From positions 1 through 64,000 of the forward strand of contig CARAIG010000086.1 of NCBI GenBank assembly GCA_948938605.1: 64,000 nt of DNA, read 5' to 3'. Every line of letters starts with the position of its first letter. Within the stretch, counting starts at the first letter, position 1. Position numbers and translations under genes: made by a program. The notes under the pieces are model-generated. The model was not told where the DNA came from. It was given only the letters and a program-made list of their open reading frames with translations, and did not search any database. The DNA is from an uncultured Eubacteriales bacterium. Lineage in GTDB: Bacteria > Bacillota > Clostridia > Christensenellales > CAG-314. Below are positions 50,981 through 60,711 of this stretch, in pieces.

Positions 50981-52623
50981 TGAATGCTCTCAAAACACTT
51001 GTCTTAATGCAGCTTAAAGACAAGTTGGATTTGTCGTTTGTAAAAAGCAAGCGCAGTTTGTTATTCAAGTCGGTTTTGTCTGTTGTCAAACTGGTTGCGG
51101 TAACGGCGATATTCTATTTGCTGTTTGTTGTTTGCAATTTGTTGGGTGTATTTTATCCGACGGGTTGCATTCCCGATACGGTTGCAAACGTTTTGTTTAC
51201 CGTAATGCAAATAATGTCCATTATTACTTGTATAGTGGGTATAACGCAAGCTTTGTATATGACTGCGGATAACCGCGTGTTGTTAACCTTGCCTGCAAGT
51301 TCGGCGACGGTGTTCTTTTCCAAGCTGATACTTTACTATATTTTTGAGTTGAAGCGCAACTTAACGTTCACTTTGCCTATGTTTATTGCTTACGGAATGA
51401 TTAACGGGGCAGTGTGGTATTACTACTTGTGGTTGATTTTCTGCTTTGTGTTTATTTCGATGATACCCGTTGTAATAAGCGCATTGGTCAGTATCCCTGC
51501 CTTGTTTGTAGCAACGTTTGTTAAGCAGTTTAAATGGCTTCAATTAACCCTTATGTTGATTGCTTCGGGACTTGTAATTTGGGCGCTTGTAGCAGTAATA
51601 GGGGTTATCCCGGAAAATATCAATATAATGGGCACGTGGGGAAGCTTGTTTGTGTCTATACAGCAATTCCTTAACAAATTTGCGCAAGTAATGTACCCGT
51701 TTTATTGTTTGACTTTGATGGTTGTCGGCGGTACGCTGCGTATAAGTTCCAAATTGTTTATGGGCGATACGTTTGCGTATTTCGGTGTAATGCTGGCGTG
51801 TTTGGCGGTGTTAATAGCATTGTCGTATTTGCTGGCTAAACCGTTGTTTATTAAAATGGCGTCACGTCAATTTGAGTTTGAAAAACTGACTGTTGCGCCT
51901 AAAAAGAACAGACAGTTCAACAAAAAGTTTTCACCTATTGTCGAAACGCTCCAAATGAATATCCGCAGCGGCAGATACGTACTGTCTGCAATTATTCAGT
52001 TGGCATTGCCTGCAATAGCGATACTTTTGCTTAACAAGTTGTATGCTTCGATGAATACAAACTATTCGGGCGAAGTTATGACCAAAGCGTTTAACTTGCT
52101 TGTAATGTTGGTAATTACGTTGTCTTTTAACAACGAGTATGCAACCGTTTACAGTAAGGAAGCTAACGCTCGCAACATTGTAAAGACGCGTCCGCAAAAC
52201 CCTATTTACACATTAATGGGAAGGATAGTTCCCCGAATGGTAGTAATATTGCTTTCGACATTGGCAGTTACCGTTACAGTATTGTGTGTGTCCGGTTCGG
52301 ACAAAGGCGAACTCGTTATGATGGGAATAGTCACCTTATTTGTTTCCGAAGCGCATTTGCTGTGGTGTGCCGAAATGGACGTTATGCATTCCTACGCCGA
52401 CCAATACGCAACGGTAGGGGTACAGTTCGACAGTCCTAACGAACGCAATGCAACTATTATCGGATTTTTGCTTTCGGCGTTTTTCGCATTTGCGTATTAC
52501 TTTTTGTCAGACAGGGGAACTCAAAGCTCGCTAGTAAAGGGAATTTTAATAGCAACGGCGTTGCTTGCTGCAAGGATATACCTTTACATTATACGTATCA
52601 AGCATTATTTTGTGGAGAACTAG
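50980..52623 (+). CDS. ABC transporter permease (ABC-2-like)
   Basis: 547 residues. The start ATG overlaps the stop of the ATPase gene (TAATG) and has AAGGAG. Twelve or so hydrophobic segments lie in two sets, separated by a cytoplasmic loop with QFEFEKLTVAPKKNRQFNKK (about residues 305-330). The N-terminal MNALKTLVLMQLKDKLDLS is typical of bacterial ABC-2/YhaP-like exporter permeases. It should pair with the adjacent ATPase. Confidence 0.87.
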   Translation: MNALKTLVLMQLKDKLDLSFVKSKRSLLFKSVLSVVKLVAVTAIFYLLFVVCNLLGVFYPTGCIPDTVANVLFTVMQIMSIITCIVGITQALYMTADNRVLLTLPASSATVFFSKLILYYIFELKRNLTFTLPMFIAYGMINGAVWYYYLWLIFCFVFISMIPVVISALVSIPALFVATFVKQFKWLQLTLMLIASGLVIWALVAVIGVIPENINIMGTWGSLFVSIQQFLNKFAQVMYPFYCLTLMVVGGTLRISSKLFMGDTFAYFGVMLACLAVLIALSYLLAKPLFIKMASRQFEFEKLTVAPKKNRQFNKKFSPIVETLQMNIRSGRYVLSAIIQLALPAIAILLLNKLYASMNTNYSGEVMTKAFNLLVMLVITLSFNNEYATVYSKEANARNIVKTRPQNPIYTLMGRIVPRMVVILLSTLAVTVTVLCVSGSDKGELVMMGIVTLFVSEAHLLWCAEMDVMHSYADQYATVGVQFDSPNERNATIIGFLLSAFFAFAYYFLSDRGTQSSLVKGILIATALLAARIYLYIIRIKHYFVEN

Positions 52624-52626
52624 CCT

Positions 52627-53055
52627 ATGAAAAAATCTACCATACTTGTTTTATTGATAGTTTTTTTAGGGTCGGTTTTGGTTGTTGGAATATTCGGACT
52701 TGCAAGCGTGCCTTACGAAAAAATCGTATATGTTAAGGAAATACGTCCTACGTCGGTTACAACTATAAGCGCAAATGCACAGTCGTTGGAAATCAAGCAA
52801 AACGAGCAAGGCTATTATGTTATGCTTCCCTATGAAGAAGGGTTGCAATTGCTCATTAATTACGAGCTGACGCCTGCCGACTGTACAAATAAAAACGTTG
52901 AAATTTCTATTGTTTATCCCAAGGAAAACCAACCTGCGGAAATATCGGACCGAAATACGATAGTGTTTAAACGCAAAGGCTCCATTCACTTGCAATACAG
53001 GGCAAAGGATTCCGCAACCGCGCCCGTAATGGACTTTTGGATATACACTTACTAA
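52627..53055 (+). CDS. Small anchored extracytoplasmic protein, unknown
   Basis: 142 residues. One N-terminal hydrophobic helix (about 4-26, KSTILVLLIVFLGSVLVVGI) without a lipobox, then a beta-strand-rich domain of about 110 residues. No family is recognised. It starts 3 nt after the permease stop, so it belongs to the ABC operon; it may be an accessory or substrate-binding partner. Confidence 0.78.
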   Translation: MKKSTILVLLIVFLGSVLVVGIFGLASVPYEKIVYVKEIRPTSVTTISANAQSLEIKQNEQGYYVMLPYEEGLQLLINYELTPADCTNKNVEISIVYPKENQPAEISDRNTIVFKRKGSIHLQYRAKDSATAPVMDFWIYTY

Positions 53056-53116
53056 AAAACCGTCTTTGGACGTTTATATATAGCAAATAATAATTTTATA
53101 TAAGGAGTAAAGCATT

Positions 53117-55516
53117 ATGAAAAAAAGAATATCAGTATTGATTGCTATCGTTCTTGTAATTGCAGTTGCTTTGCCGGTTTTGGCTTCGTGCGAGACGCCG
53201 AACAAGACGGTTTCGTCTATCAGCGTTGTAAGCCCTAAAACCGAATACAAAGTCGACGAAGCAATCGATTACGACAGTTTAAAAATTGAAGTTAAATACG
53301 ACGACGGCACGACCGAAATTAAGACGGTTAAAGAGCTTAAAGCAAGCGTAACCAAAGCGGATTTGTCTAAGTCGGGCAATACGTCTTATACGGTAATCTA
53401 TGGCGGAAAAAGCGCGACGGTTAACATTAAAGTTACTGCCGAAGTAGTAGAACCTACTAAGGTGCAGTTGCAAACGTTTGTAGAACCGTCCTTCTATACG
53501 GAATACACAACAAAATCCGCTGATCGCGGCGACAAGGAAGAAACAAGATCGGACTTCCGCATTACCGAACAAACTTACGAAGTAGGTAATGCAAACAAGT
53601 TTATCTTCCGTCCCAGCGCAACAGGTCTTGATATCGAAGCACAAAAAACCGTAACTATTTCAAACGTTAAAACAACGGCTAAGGTTTACAGTAAAGATGC
53701 TCAAAACGGAACGTATACCGAAGTTGCAGCCGACGCTCTTGCCGATTTTGTAACAATCGAAGATAACACCTATTTGTTTAGCGAACAAGCCGCAGGCAAA
53801 TACATTAAACTGGAAATTACGTTAGACAGCGAAGAATACGACGTTGATTTAATGGAAGAAGAATTGCGTACCATTACGGTGGAATTTGTCGTTGTCGACG
53901 GCGGTTACAACGTTTATAACCAATTAGGTCTGTCCGTTATGTGCGACTTGCAAAAGCAAGCTTGGTCGCAATTGTGGGGAGCAACCGCAACATATAATGC
54001 CGATACCCAAAAATATGACCTTACAGCAGGTGCAAACCCCGTTAAACTCGAATCGGATACCGATTACCTTTATACTTATGTAGGCAATGTTAAATGGGTA
54101 ATTCTTCACGGCGATTTGACGTTAGATGCCGAACAAATGCCTGCGCAATATTTCTGGGACAGTAAAGACCCCAGTTATAACACTGCGTTGGAATCCATTA
54201 AAGGACTTACTAACCTTGAAAGCAAATTAAACGGCTCCCTTAAAGACGGTTTAAACAACGGACAAAGCGTCAATTACACTAAGGATACTATTCCCGGTTC
54301 GGACCACGTAGTTGCAGAAACAGGTATCAGTGTTAATATGCAAAACGGTTTGTTTGCTACAAACAAGGTAAGCGTATCGGGTAACTATCACAGCATTATA
54401 GTGCCCGAATACAAGGAAGGCGGCAGACATTTCTATACGGTAGTGGACTATGACAATGCGTCCGATTCGAAACCCGCATATCCCGTTTCGCACTGGTCGG
54501 TATTCCAAATCCATATGAAAAACGACGCAAGCGGACTCGAAGCAAAATACAATTTTAAAAACCTGTCTATGTCGGGTAATAATGCTAAGGACGATGTGGC
54601 GCCGGACGAAAAAGCGAAGGGCATTCCCGCAGGTATGATGATGGTTAACTGTTATTCTAATGGTTTGACTTTCGACAATATTGTATCCGAAAAATTTTAT
54701 ACAAACGTTATTGTCGACGGTTACGGAGACATAACCAGAGTCGACATTTTAAACAGTAAATTTTACGATTCGTACAGCAATATGTGCTATATGTGGAGAA
54801 GTAAAGTTTTCATTGAAAACAGCGAACTTATCGGCGCAGGCGGACCTTTGTTTATCCTTTGCGACGGAGCTCGCAATATTGCCGAAAACCGCGGTGATGA
54901 CAACGGTCCCAATATGACGGTTGACAAAAAATCAGTATTGCAATCTTATGCAACGGGTAACGAAAGCTGGTATGTTAACTTTGATGCGCAAGCGCTTATA
55001 GGGCAACTTAGCGGCGCTTTGGAAAAGCAAGTTCTTAATAAACTCGGTAAAACAATTCTTACTAAACAAAATGGTTTGGATTATGTAAACGTTATTGCGG
55101 CGATGATTTGCGATCCCGCTAAGATTATAGCAGGTCAAAGCGAATATTTGATTGACGTTTGCGGAAGATATACCACAATGGACGGCGAAACGGTTGTAGA
55201 ACAATTTGCAATGCACAATCAAGTATTGACTACGTTGAGAGAATCTACAAGGGTAGTTGACGGAAAATACCACGCAACCCAATTCCCCGCAATTATACAA
55301 GTGGGCAATCTTTATGCGTTTACGGATATGACAAACTTGTATACGTTAGGTGCAAGCGGAGCTCAACCGTTTAATCCTGCAACGGACGGAGTTGCTTGGG
55401 CAACCAACACAAATGATAAAATTTGCGTCTATATGTCGGCAGCTTCGCAATCTAAGTCGGATAACGCGCCGTATTTCGGAGCAATCCTCGATGTTGCGCC
55501 TTTTCAAGCCCAATAA
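53117..55516 (+). CDS. Lipoprotein with Big_3 Ig-like domain and beta-helix-like region
   Basis: 799 residues. The signal peptide ends with the lipobox LASC (Cys at about residue 27). Residues about 33-113 are a Big_3-type Ig domain (PKTEYKVDEAIDYDSLKIEV, then KYDDGTTEIK and GNTSYTVIYGGKSATVNIKV). The middle is unassigned. Residues about 470-620 show the strand and Asn rhythm of a right-handed beta-helix (GLTFDNIVSEKFYTNVIVDG, VDILNSKFYDSYSN, VFIENSELIG). It is the last gene of the ABC operon, with its own AAGGAG and a terminator behind. It probably sits on the outer face of the membrane; the ligand is unknown. Confidence 0.85.
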   Translation: MKKRISVLIAIVLVIAVALPVLASCETPNKTVSSISVVSPKTEYKVDEAIDYDSLKIEVKYDDGTTEIKTVKELKASVTKADLSKSGNTSYTVIYGGKSATVNIKVTAEVVEPTKVQLQTFVEPSFYTEYTTKSADRGDKEETRSDFRITEQTYEVGNANKFIFRPSATGLDIEAQKTVTISNVKTTAKVYSKDAQNGTYTEVAADALADFVTIEDNTYLFSEQAAGKYIKLEITLDSEEYDVDLMEEELRTITVEFVVVDGGYNVYNQLGLSVMCDLQKQAWSQLWGATATYNADTQKYDLTAGANPVKLESDTDYLYTYVGNVKWVILHGDLTLDAEQMPAQYFWDSKDPSYNTALESIKGLTNLESKLNGSLKDGLNNGQSVNYTKDTIPGSDHVVAETGISVNMQNGLFATNKVSVSGNYHSIIVPEYKEGGRHFYTVVDYDNASDSKPAYPVSHWSVFQIHMKNDASGLEAKYNFKNLSMSGNNAKDDVAPDEKAKGIPAGMMMVNCYSNGLTFDNIVSEKFYTNVIVDGYGDITRVDILNSKFYDSYSNMCYMWRSKVFIENSELIGAGGPLFILCDGARNIAENRGDDNGPNMTVDKKSVLQSYATGNESWYVNFDAQALIGQLSGALEKQVLNKLGKTILTKQNGLDYVNVIAAMICDPAKIIAGQSEYLIDVCGRYTTMDGETVVEQFAMHNQVLTTLRESTRVVDGKYHATQFPAIIQVGNLYAFTDMTNLYTLGASGAQPFNPATDGVAWATNTNDKICVYMSAASQSKSDNAPYFGAILDVAPFQAQ

Positions 55517-55556
55517 TACAATTCGGTTATCTAAATAACAGGATACTTGTTTAAAC

Positions 55557-55584
55557 AAACGCTCTGCTTTTCAGCAGGGCGTTT
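55557..55584 (+). terminator. Terminator of the ABC operon
   Basis: AAACGCTCTGCT / AGCAGGGCGTTT (one T-G wobble) with a 4-nt loop, then TGCTATTGTTTT. Confidence 0.85.
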
Positions 55585-55609
55585 TGCTATTGTTTTAATT
55601 GTCATTTCA

Positions 55610-55639
55610 TTGACTTTTTTTTGTTATTGTCTTACAATT
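55610..55639 (+). promoter_or_regulatory. Promoter of leuS-cysM
   Basis: TTGACT (55610-55615), 18 bp, TACAAT (55634-55639). The short leader contains no T-box features. Confidence 0.7.
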
Positions 55640-55668
55640 TAGCCATACAATATTTTGCGAGGTTACTT

Positions 55669-58095
55669 ATGGATAAAGTAGCGGTTCAAAACAAATGGAA
55701 TAAACGTTGGACGGAAAAACCCGTTTATAAATTCGATCCTAAAAAGCAGGATAAATACTACGTGTTGGAAATGTTTTCGTATCCCAGCGGTGCCAAACTG
55801 CACGTAGGGCATTGGTACAACTACGGCTTGACCGACAGTTTTGCGCGGTATCAAATTATGAAAGGGTGCAACGTGTTTCAACCTATGGGGTTTGACGCGT
55901 TCGGTTTACCTGCGGAAAACTACGCAATTAAGACGGGTATTCATCCGCAGGATTCCACGTTGCACAACATCGAAGTTATGGAACAGCAGTTGAAAAACAT
56001 CGGTGCCTTGTTCGATTGGGATCACGAAATAAAAACCTGCTTGCCCGATTACTACAAGTGGACGCAGTGGATATTTTGTCAACTGTACAAGCACGGTTTG
56101 GCATACCGTAAAAAGGCTCCTGTCAATTGGTGCCCTAGTTGCAACACAGTGCTTGCCAACGAACAAGTAGTGGACGGACATTGCGAACGTTGCGAAAGTC
56201 AAGTTATTAAAAAGGACTTAACGCAATGGTTCTTTAAAATAACCGCCTACGCCGACGAATTGATAAGCGGTTTGGATAATCTTGACTGGCCGGAAAAAAC
56301 CAAAGCAATGCAACGCAACTGGATAGGCAAAAGCAACGGCGGGGAAATCACTTTTGACCTTGCAGACGGACAAGGCAGTTTTAATGTGTTTACCACACGC
56401 GCCGACACGTTGTTCGGTTGTACTTACGTTGTGCTTGCGCCCGAACATCCGTTGGTTAAGCAAATTACTACTAAGGCGCAAAAGTCGGCAGTGGAAAAAT
56501 ACTGTGACGAAGTTGCCAAAACGGACGAAATCGAACGTCTGTCCACTGCAAAGGACAAGACGGGCGTGTTTACCGGAGCGTATGCAATCAATCCCGCTAA
56601 CGGCGAAAAAGTACAAGTGTGGATAGGGGATTACGTACTTGCAAGTTACGGTACGGGCGCCGTTATGGGTGTGCCTTCGCACGACGCAAGGGACTACAAG
56701 TTTGCCCAAACGCACAACCTTGCAATCAAGCGCGTTATCAAAGCGGCGTCTGCCGACATTGACGACAGTTTGCCTTATTGCGATTACGGCATTATGGTTA
56801 ACAGCGGCGAATTTGACGGAATGACTACCGAACAAGGTCGCGTTGCCGTAGTGGAAAAATTGGCGAAGCAAGGCAAAGGCAAATTAACTACAAACTACCG
56901 TTTGCGCGACTGGTTAGTTTCCCGTCAGCGTTATTGGGGCGCGCCTATACCCGTTATATACTGCCCGCATTGCGGCGAAGTGTTGGACGAAAATTTGCCC
57001 GTAACTTTACCTTACGACGTGGAATTTAAACCCGACGGTACAAGTCCGCTTGCCAAGCACGAAAAATTTATTCACGATGTAACTTGCCCTAAGTGCGGAG
57101 CAAAGGCTACACGTGACCCGGACACGTTGGATACGTTTGTATGCAGCAGTTGGTATTACCTTAGATATATTGACCCTAAAAACGCAAATAAGCCCTTTGA
57201 TACGGCTTTGGCGGACAAAATGCTCCCCGTCGATAAATACGTCGGCGGTGCCGAACACGCTTGTATGCACTTGTTGTATGCCCGCTTTATTACCAAGGCT
57301 TTGCGCGATATGGGTTACGTTCACTTTGACGAACCGTTCAAGTCGCTTGTTCACCAAGGGGTAATTTTAGGTCCGGACGGCAACCGTATGAGTAAGTCGC
57401 ACGGCAATATAGTATCCCCCGACGAATTTGTATCCGCTTACGGCGCGGATGTGTTCCGTTGCTATTTGGCATTCGGCTTTAAGTACATCGAAGGCGGACC
57501 TTGGAGCGACGACGGAATAAAGGCTATCAACAAGTGGTTGGACAGGGTTGAGCGTTACGTTTTGAATGCTTACGGCAATTACGACGCGAACGGTGACTTC
57601 GGCGCGGAGGAAAAGGAACTTAACCGCGTACGTCACAATACGATAAAAGCAGTGGATGCCGATTACGCCGATTTCAGTTTTAATACTGCGGTTGCGCGTA
57701 TGATGGAACTTGTCAACGCATTAAGTAAGTACGACCAAAAGGCAGTTAAAAATGCCAAACTTTACAAGGATACGGTTGACGATTTGCTTAAAGTGCTTTG
57801 TCCCCTTGCGCCGCACTTCTGCGAAGAATTGTGGGAACAAACAGGACACAAGGGCAGTATAATAGTAGCGGAGTTTCCCAAATACGACGAAAACGCATTA
57901 AAGACCAGCGAAATTGAAATGTTGGTACAATTTAACAGCCGTCCCAAAACCCGCATTATGGTGGACACAACGCTAAACGTAAAACAAATAGAAGAACTTG
58001 TGCTTGCCGACGGTAAAGTTAAGGAATTGCTTGACGGCACAGCGGTTAAAAAAGTAATTGTAATTCCTAACAGGTTAATCAATATAATTATTTAA
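55669..58095 (+). CDS. leuS: Leucyl-tRNA synthetase
   Basis: 808 residues from ATG 55669 (GAGG upstream), the bacterial length. It charges tRNA-Leu. HIGH motif HVGH at 45-48 in YPSGAKLHVGHWYNYGLTD; KMSKS-type RMSKS at 573-577; the inserted CP1 editing domain includes TTRADTLFGCTYVVLAPEHP and YGTGAVMGVPSHDARDY; zinc-like CPSC and CPKC cysteines are present. No T-box is present in its leader. Confidence 0.98.
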   Translation: MDKVAVQNKWNKRWTEKPVYKFDPKKQDKYYVLEMFSYPSGAKLHVGHWYNYGLTDSFARYQIMKGCNVFQPMGFDAFGLPAENYAIKTGIHPQDSTLHNIEVMEQQLKNIGALFDWDHEIKTCLPDYYKWTQWIFCQLYKHGLAYRKKAPVNWCPSCNTVLANEQVVDGHCERCESQVIKKDLTQWFFKITAYADELISGLDNLDWPEKTKAMQRNWIGKSNGGEITFDLADGQGSFNVFTTRADTLFGCTYVVLAPEHPLVKQITTKAQKSAVEKYCDEVAKTDEIERLSTAKDKTGVFTGAYAINPANGEKVQVWIGDYVLASYGTGAVMGVPSHDARDYKFAQTHNLAIKRVIKAASADIDDSLPYCDYGIMVNSGEFDGMTTEQGRVAVVEKLAKQGKGKLTTNYRLRDWLVSRQRYWGAPIPVIYCPHCGEVLDENLPVTLPYDVEFKPDGTSPLAKHEKFIHDVTCPKCGAKATRDPDTLDTFVCSSWYYLRYIDPKNANKPFDTALADKMLPVDKYVGGAEHACMHLLYARFITKALRDMGYVHFDEPFKSLVHQGVILGPDGNRMSKSHGNIVSPDEFVSAYGADVFRCYLAFGFKYIEGGPWSDDGIKAINKWLDRVERYVLNAYGNYDANGDFGAEEKELNRVRHNTIKAVDADYADFSFNTAVARMMELVNALSKYDQKAVKNAKLYKDTVDDLLKVLCPLAPHFCEELWEQTGHKGSIIVAEFPKYDENALKTSEIEMLVQFNSRPKTRIMVDTTLNVKQIEELVLADGKVKELLDGTAVKKVIVIPNRLINIII

Positions 58096-58096
58096 T

Positions 58097-59005
58097 ATGA
58101 ACGAACAAAAATTCAAGCAACTGTCCGCCGAATTGGGAATAGGCAACACGCCGTTGATTCCCTACGAGGAAGACTTTGACGCGGATATTTACATTAAAAA
58201 CGAAGCAATGAACGCAAGCGGCAGTATTAAGGATAGGGCTGCACTTGCTTTGATACTCGACGCGCAGGAACGCGGTATTTTGCACGCGGGCGACACGATA
58301 GTGGAAGCAACAAGCGGAAACACGGGTATTTCCCTTGCGTATGTCGGTGCAAAGTTAGGGTACAAAGTGTTGCTTACAATGCCCGCTTCGATGAGCGCCG
58401 AACGGCGTGAAATACTGCAAGGGCTTGGCGCGCAATTAGTGCTTACCGAAGGCAACTTAGGTATGCAAGGTGCAGTGGATATGGCGGAGCAGTTGTCTCG
58501 CGAACGCAATCACGTATGGCTAAAGCAATTTGAAAATACCGCAAACGTCGAAGCGCATTACTTGTCGACGGGGGCGGAACTGCTTGAACAACTTGACAAA
58601 ATAGACGTATTTGTTGCAGGCGTAGGTACGGGCGGAACGCTAATCGGTACGGCAAAGTGCATTAAGGAGCGTTTCCCCGATTGCGTTATTGTCGCCGTTG
58701 AACCCGCTTCAAGCGCTACGTTATCCCGCGGGGAAAAGGGGCAGCACGCAATTCAAGGCATAGGCGCGGGGTTTGTCCCCAAAATTTACGACAAATCGTA
58801 TGTAGACCAAGTGGAACTTGTCACCGACGAACAGGCGCTGGAAATGTTTAAAACGCTTAACAACCGTCAAGGTTACTGTTGCGGTATATCTTCTGCCGCA
58901 AATACCGTTGTTGCAATCCGTCTTGCCGAAATGTCGCAATACAAGGGGAAAAATATAGTAACGGTATTTCCCGACGGTGACGACCGCTACGAAAGTCTGC
59001 TATAA
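58097..59005 (+). CDS. cysM: Cysteine synthase (O-acetylserine sulfhydrylase type)
   Basis: 302 residues, PLP fold type II. The Schiff-base lysine is Lys45 in NASGSIKDRAALALI; the substrate loop ATSGNTGISLAY and the phosphate-binding GVGTGGTLIGTA are intact. It makes cysteine from O-acetylserine (or a related activated serine) and sulfide. NASGSIKDR differs slightly from the usual NPTGSVKDR. The ATG comes one base after the leuS stop with no separate ribosome site, indicating coupling. The symbol is by resemblance; CysK is possible. Confidence 0.88.
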   Translation: MNEQKFKQLSAELGIGNTPLIPYEEDFDADIYIKNEAMNASGSIKDRAALALILDAQERGILHAGDTIVEATSGNTGISLAYVGAKLGYKVLLTMPASMSAERREILQGLGAQLVLTEGNLGMQGAVDMAEQLSRERNHVWLKQFENTANVEAHYLSTGAELLEQLDKIDVFVAGVGTGGTLIGTAKCIKERFPDCVIVAVEPASSATLSRGEKGQHAIQGIGAGFVPKIYDKSYVDQVELVTDEQALEMFKTLNNRQGYCCGISSAANTVVAIRLAEMSQYKGKNIVTVFPDGDDRYESLL

Positions 59006-59056
59006 AAGCGAATAACAATTTATTTTTTCATTATTGCGTTTTTTACAAAAAACGTA

Positions 59057-59085
59057 TTGACAATGCTCCGAAGTGAGTTTACAAT
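59057..59085 (+). promoter_or_regulatory. Promoter of the small lipoprotein gene
   Basis: TTGACA (59057-59062), 17 bp, TACAAT (59080-59085), about 55 nt before the ATG. Confidence 0.75.
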
Positions 59086-59139
59086 AATCGTGTGGTAACT
59101 AGAAGTTACGCGATAATATATTTTTATGGAGGAAGTGAC

Positions 59140-59490
59140 ATGAAAAAATTCACAAAGATTGCCGCTCTTATGTTGGTAGTTATTATGAGCGTTGCATTGC
59201 TTGCATCTTGCGGAATTAGCGAAAAAACAGCGGAAAAAGTTAATCAAGCGACTAAGGACGGCGAACCTATGTCGGTTGCCGATTTGGAAAAACTGTGCGG
59301 TGGCGAAGCCACAATCGATTTACGCGTATTGGGTTCTGGTTTCTTGGTATGGGTTAGCGGTTGCAAAGATGCAGAAGCTGTTCAAAAAAAGCTTGATGAA
59401 GGCAAAACTCCCAAAGCATTATATGTAATGGTTGTTGCAGGAAAAGCAACTACGGCTGTCTATCAAGATTACGACAAAGATAAGAAATAA
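59140..59490 (+). CDS. Small lipoprotein, unknown
   Basis: 116 residues from ATG 59140 (GGAGG upstream). The signal peptide MKKFTKIAALMLVVIMSVAL ends in the lipobox LASC. A mature domain of about 90 residues follows, with MSVADLEKLCGGEATIDLRV and a ValTrpValSer strand. I do not recognise the family. It has its own promoter and terminator. It should be lipid-anchored outside the cell. Confidence 0.85.
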   Translation: MKKFTKIAALMLVVIMSVALLASCGISEKTAEKVNQATKDGEPMSVADLEKLCGGEATIDLRVLGSGFLVWVSGCKDAEAVQKKLDEGKTPKALYVMVVAGKATTAVYQDYDKDKK

Positions 59491-59507
59491 ACATATATTA
59501 GTTTTTA

Positions 59508-59530
59508 AATCCCGACGAGCCGTCGGGATT
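59508..59530 (+). terminator. Terminator after the small lipoprotein gene
   Basis: AATCCCGACG / CGTCGGGATT with a 3-nt loop and eight T. Confidence 0.92.
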
Positions 59531-59635
59531 TTTTTTGTTGTATTTTTAATTTTAGTATTATTTGTTTGTCAGTTGATTTTAAACCAACAAAAATCAGGTG
59601 TTATTAAGCGATTTTTTATTGTCGGTAAGTATTTA

Positions 59636-59665
59636 TTGACACAACCGCTGTTTGCGTGGTACAAT
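59636..59665 (+). promoter_or_regulatory. Promoter of the trpS operon
   Basis: TTGACA (59636-59641), 18 bp, TACAAT (59660-59665). The leader is only about 35 nt, too short for a T-box. Confidence 0.75.
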
Positions 59666-59704
59666 ATAGTGATAAATTTTACAATTAAAAGGAGGTAACT
59701 AATT

Positions 59705-60709
59705 GTGGATAACGTTAAAAAGACGGTTTTTTCCGGCGTGCAGCCTACGGGTAGAATAACGCTGGGCAACTATTTGGGGGCTATCCGTAATTGGTCGCCT
59801 TTGCAAGACGAATATAACTGTTTGTACTGCATAGTGGATTTGCACTCGCTAACCGTAAAACAAGTGCCTGCGGAACTGCGCAAAAACACAATGGAACTTG
59901 TTGCGCTGTACATCGCTTGCGGAATAGATCCAAGCAAAAGCGCATTGTTTATTCAGTCGCACGTACACGAGCACGCCGAGTTGTGTTGGATATTGGATAC
60001 TATTGCTTACATCGGCGAACTTAACCGTATGACGCAATTTAAGGATAAGTCAAGGAAGCACGCCGATAATATAAATATGGGATTAATGAACTATCCCGTA
60101 CTTATGGCAAGCGACATTTTGCTTTACAATGCACAGCTTGTACCTATCGGCAAGGACCAAACACAGCACTTGGAACTTGCGCGGGACTTGGCAATACGTT
60201 TTAACGGACGTTATTCCGACACGTTTGCCGTACCCGAAGCGTTGATGTTCAAGTCGGGTAGCAGTATTAAAAGTTTGCAGGATCCGTCTGCAAAAATGAG
60301 CAAGTCGGACACTAACGAAAATGCGGTAGTGTCACTGCTTGACGACAAGGACGCAATCGTGCGCAAATTTAAACGCGCGGTAACCGACTGCGACACTGAA
60401 GTCCGTTTTGCCGAAGACAAGCCTGCAATTTCCAACCTTTTAAACATTTACAGTTTGTGTAGCGGCGAAAGCATTGCGGACGCCGAAAAACGCTTTGCGG
60501 GACGCGGTTACGGCGACTTTAAACTGGCGGTTGCCGACAGCGTAATTGCCGTAATAGAGCCTATTCAAGCCGAACAAAAACGGCTTGTTGCCGATAAGGC
60601 GTATCTCGAAAGCGTATTAAAGCAAGGCGCCGAACAAGCCGAACGCATTGCTCGCAAAACTTTGGACAAAGTTTACCGCAAGGTAGGGCTTGTAGGGCGT
60701 ATTAGGTAA
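59705..60709 (+). CDS. trpS: Tryptophanyl-tRNA synthetase
   Basis: 334 residues starting at GTG 59705 behind AGGAGG (TTG two bases earlier is out of frame). Class I motifs: SGVQPTGRITLGNYLGA (HIGH region) and AKMSKSD (Lys197 to Ser201). DQTQHLELARDLA and IADQ-like MASDILLYNAQLVPIGKD are typical. It charges tRNA-Trp. It is the first gene of a four-gene run, each gap being 1-9 nt. Confidence 0.97.
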   Translation: MDNVKKTVFSGVQPTGRITLGNYLGAIRNWSPLQDEYNCLYCIVDLHSLTVKQVPAELRKNTMELVALYIACGIDPSKSALFIQSHVHEHAELCWILDTIAYIGELNRMTQFKDKSRKHADNINMGLMNYPVLMASDILLYNAQLVPIGKDQTQHLELARDLAIRFNGRYSDTFAVPEALMFKSGSSIKSLQDPSAKMSKSDTNENAVVSLLDDKDAIVRKFKRAVTDCDTEVRFAEDKPAISNLLNIYSLCSGESIADAEKRFAGRGYGDFKLAVADSVIAVIEPIQAEQKRLVADKAYLESVLKQGAEQAERIARKTLDKVYRKVGLVGRIR

Positions 60710-60711
60710 AT

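Noticed and set aside
55517..55668. Possible T-box leader before leuS
   Set aside because: There is no T-box sequence, specifier loop or matching antiterminator; the space is filled by a terminator and promoter.
59531..59704. Possible T-box or trp leader before trpS
   Set aside because: The transcript leader is only about 35 nt and contains no such motif.
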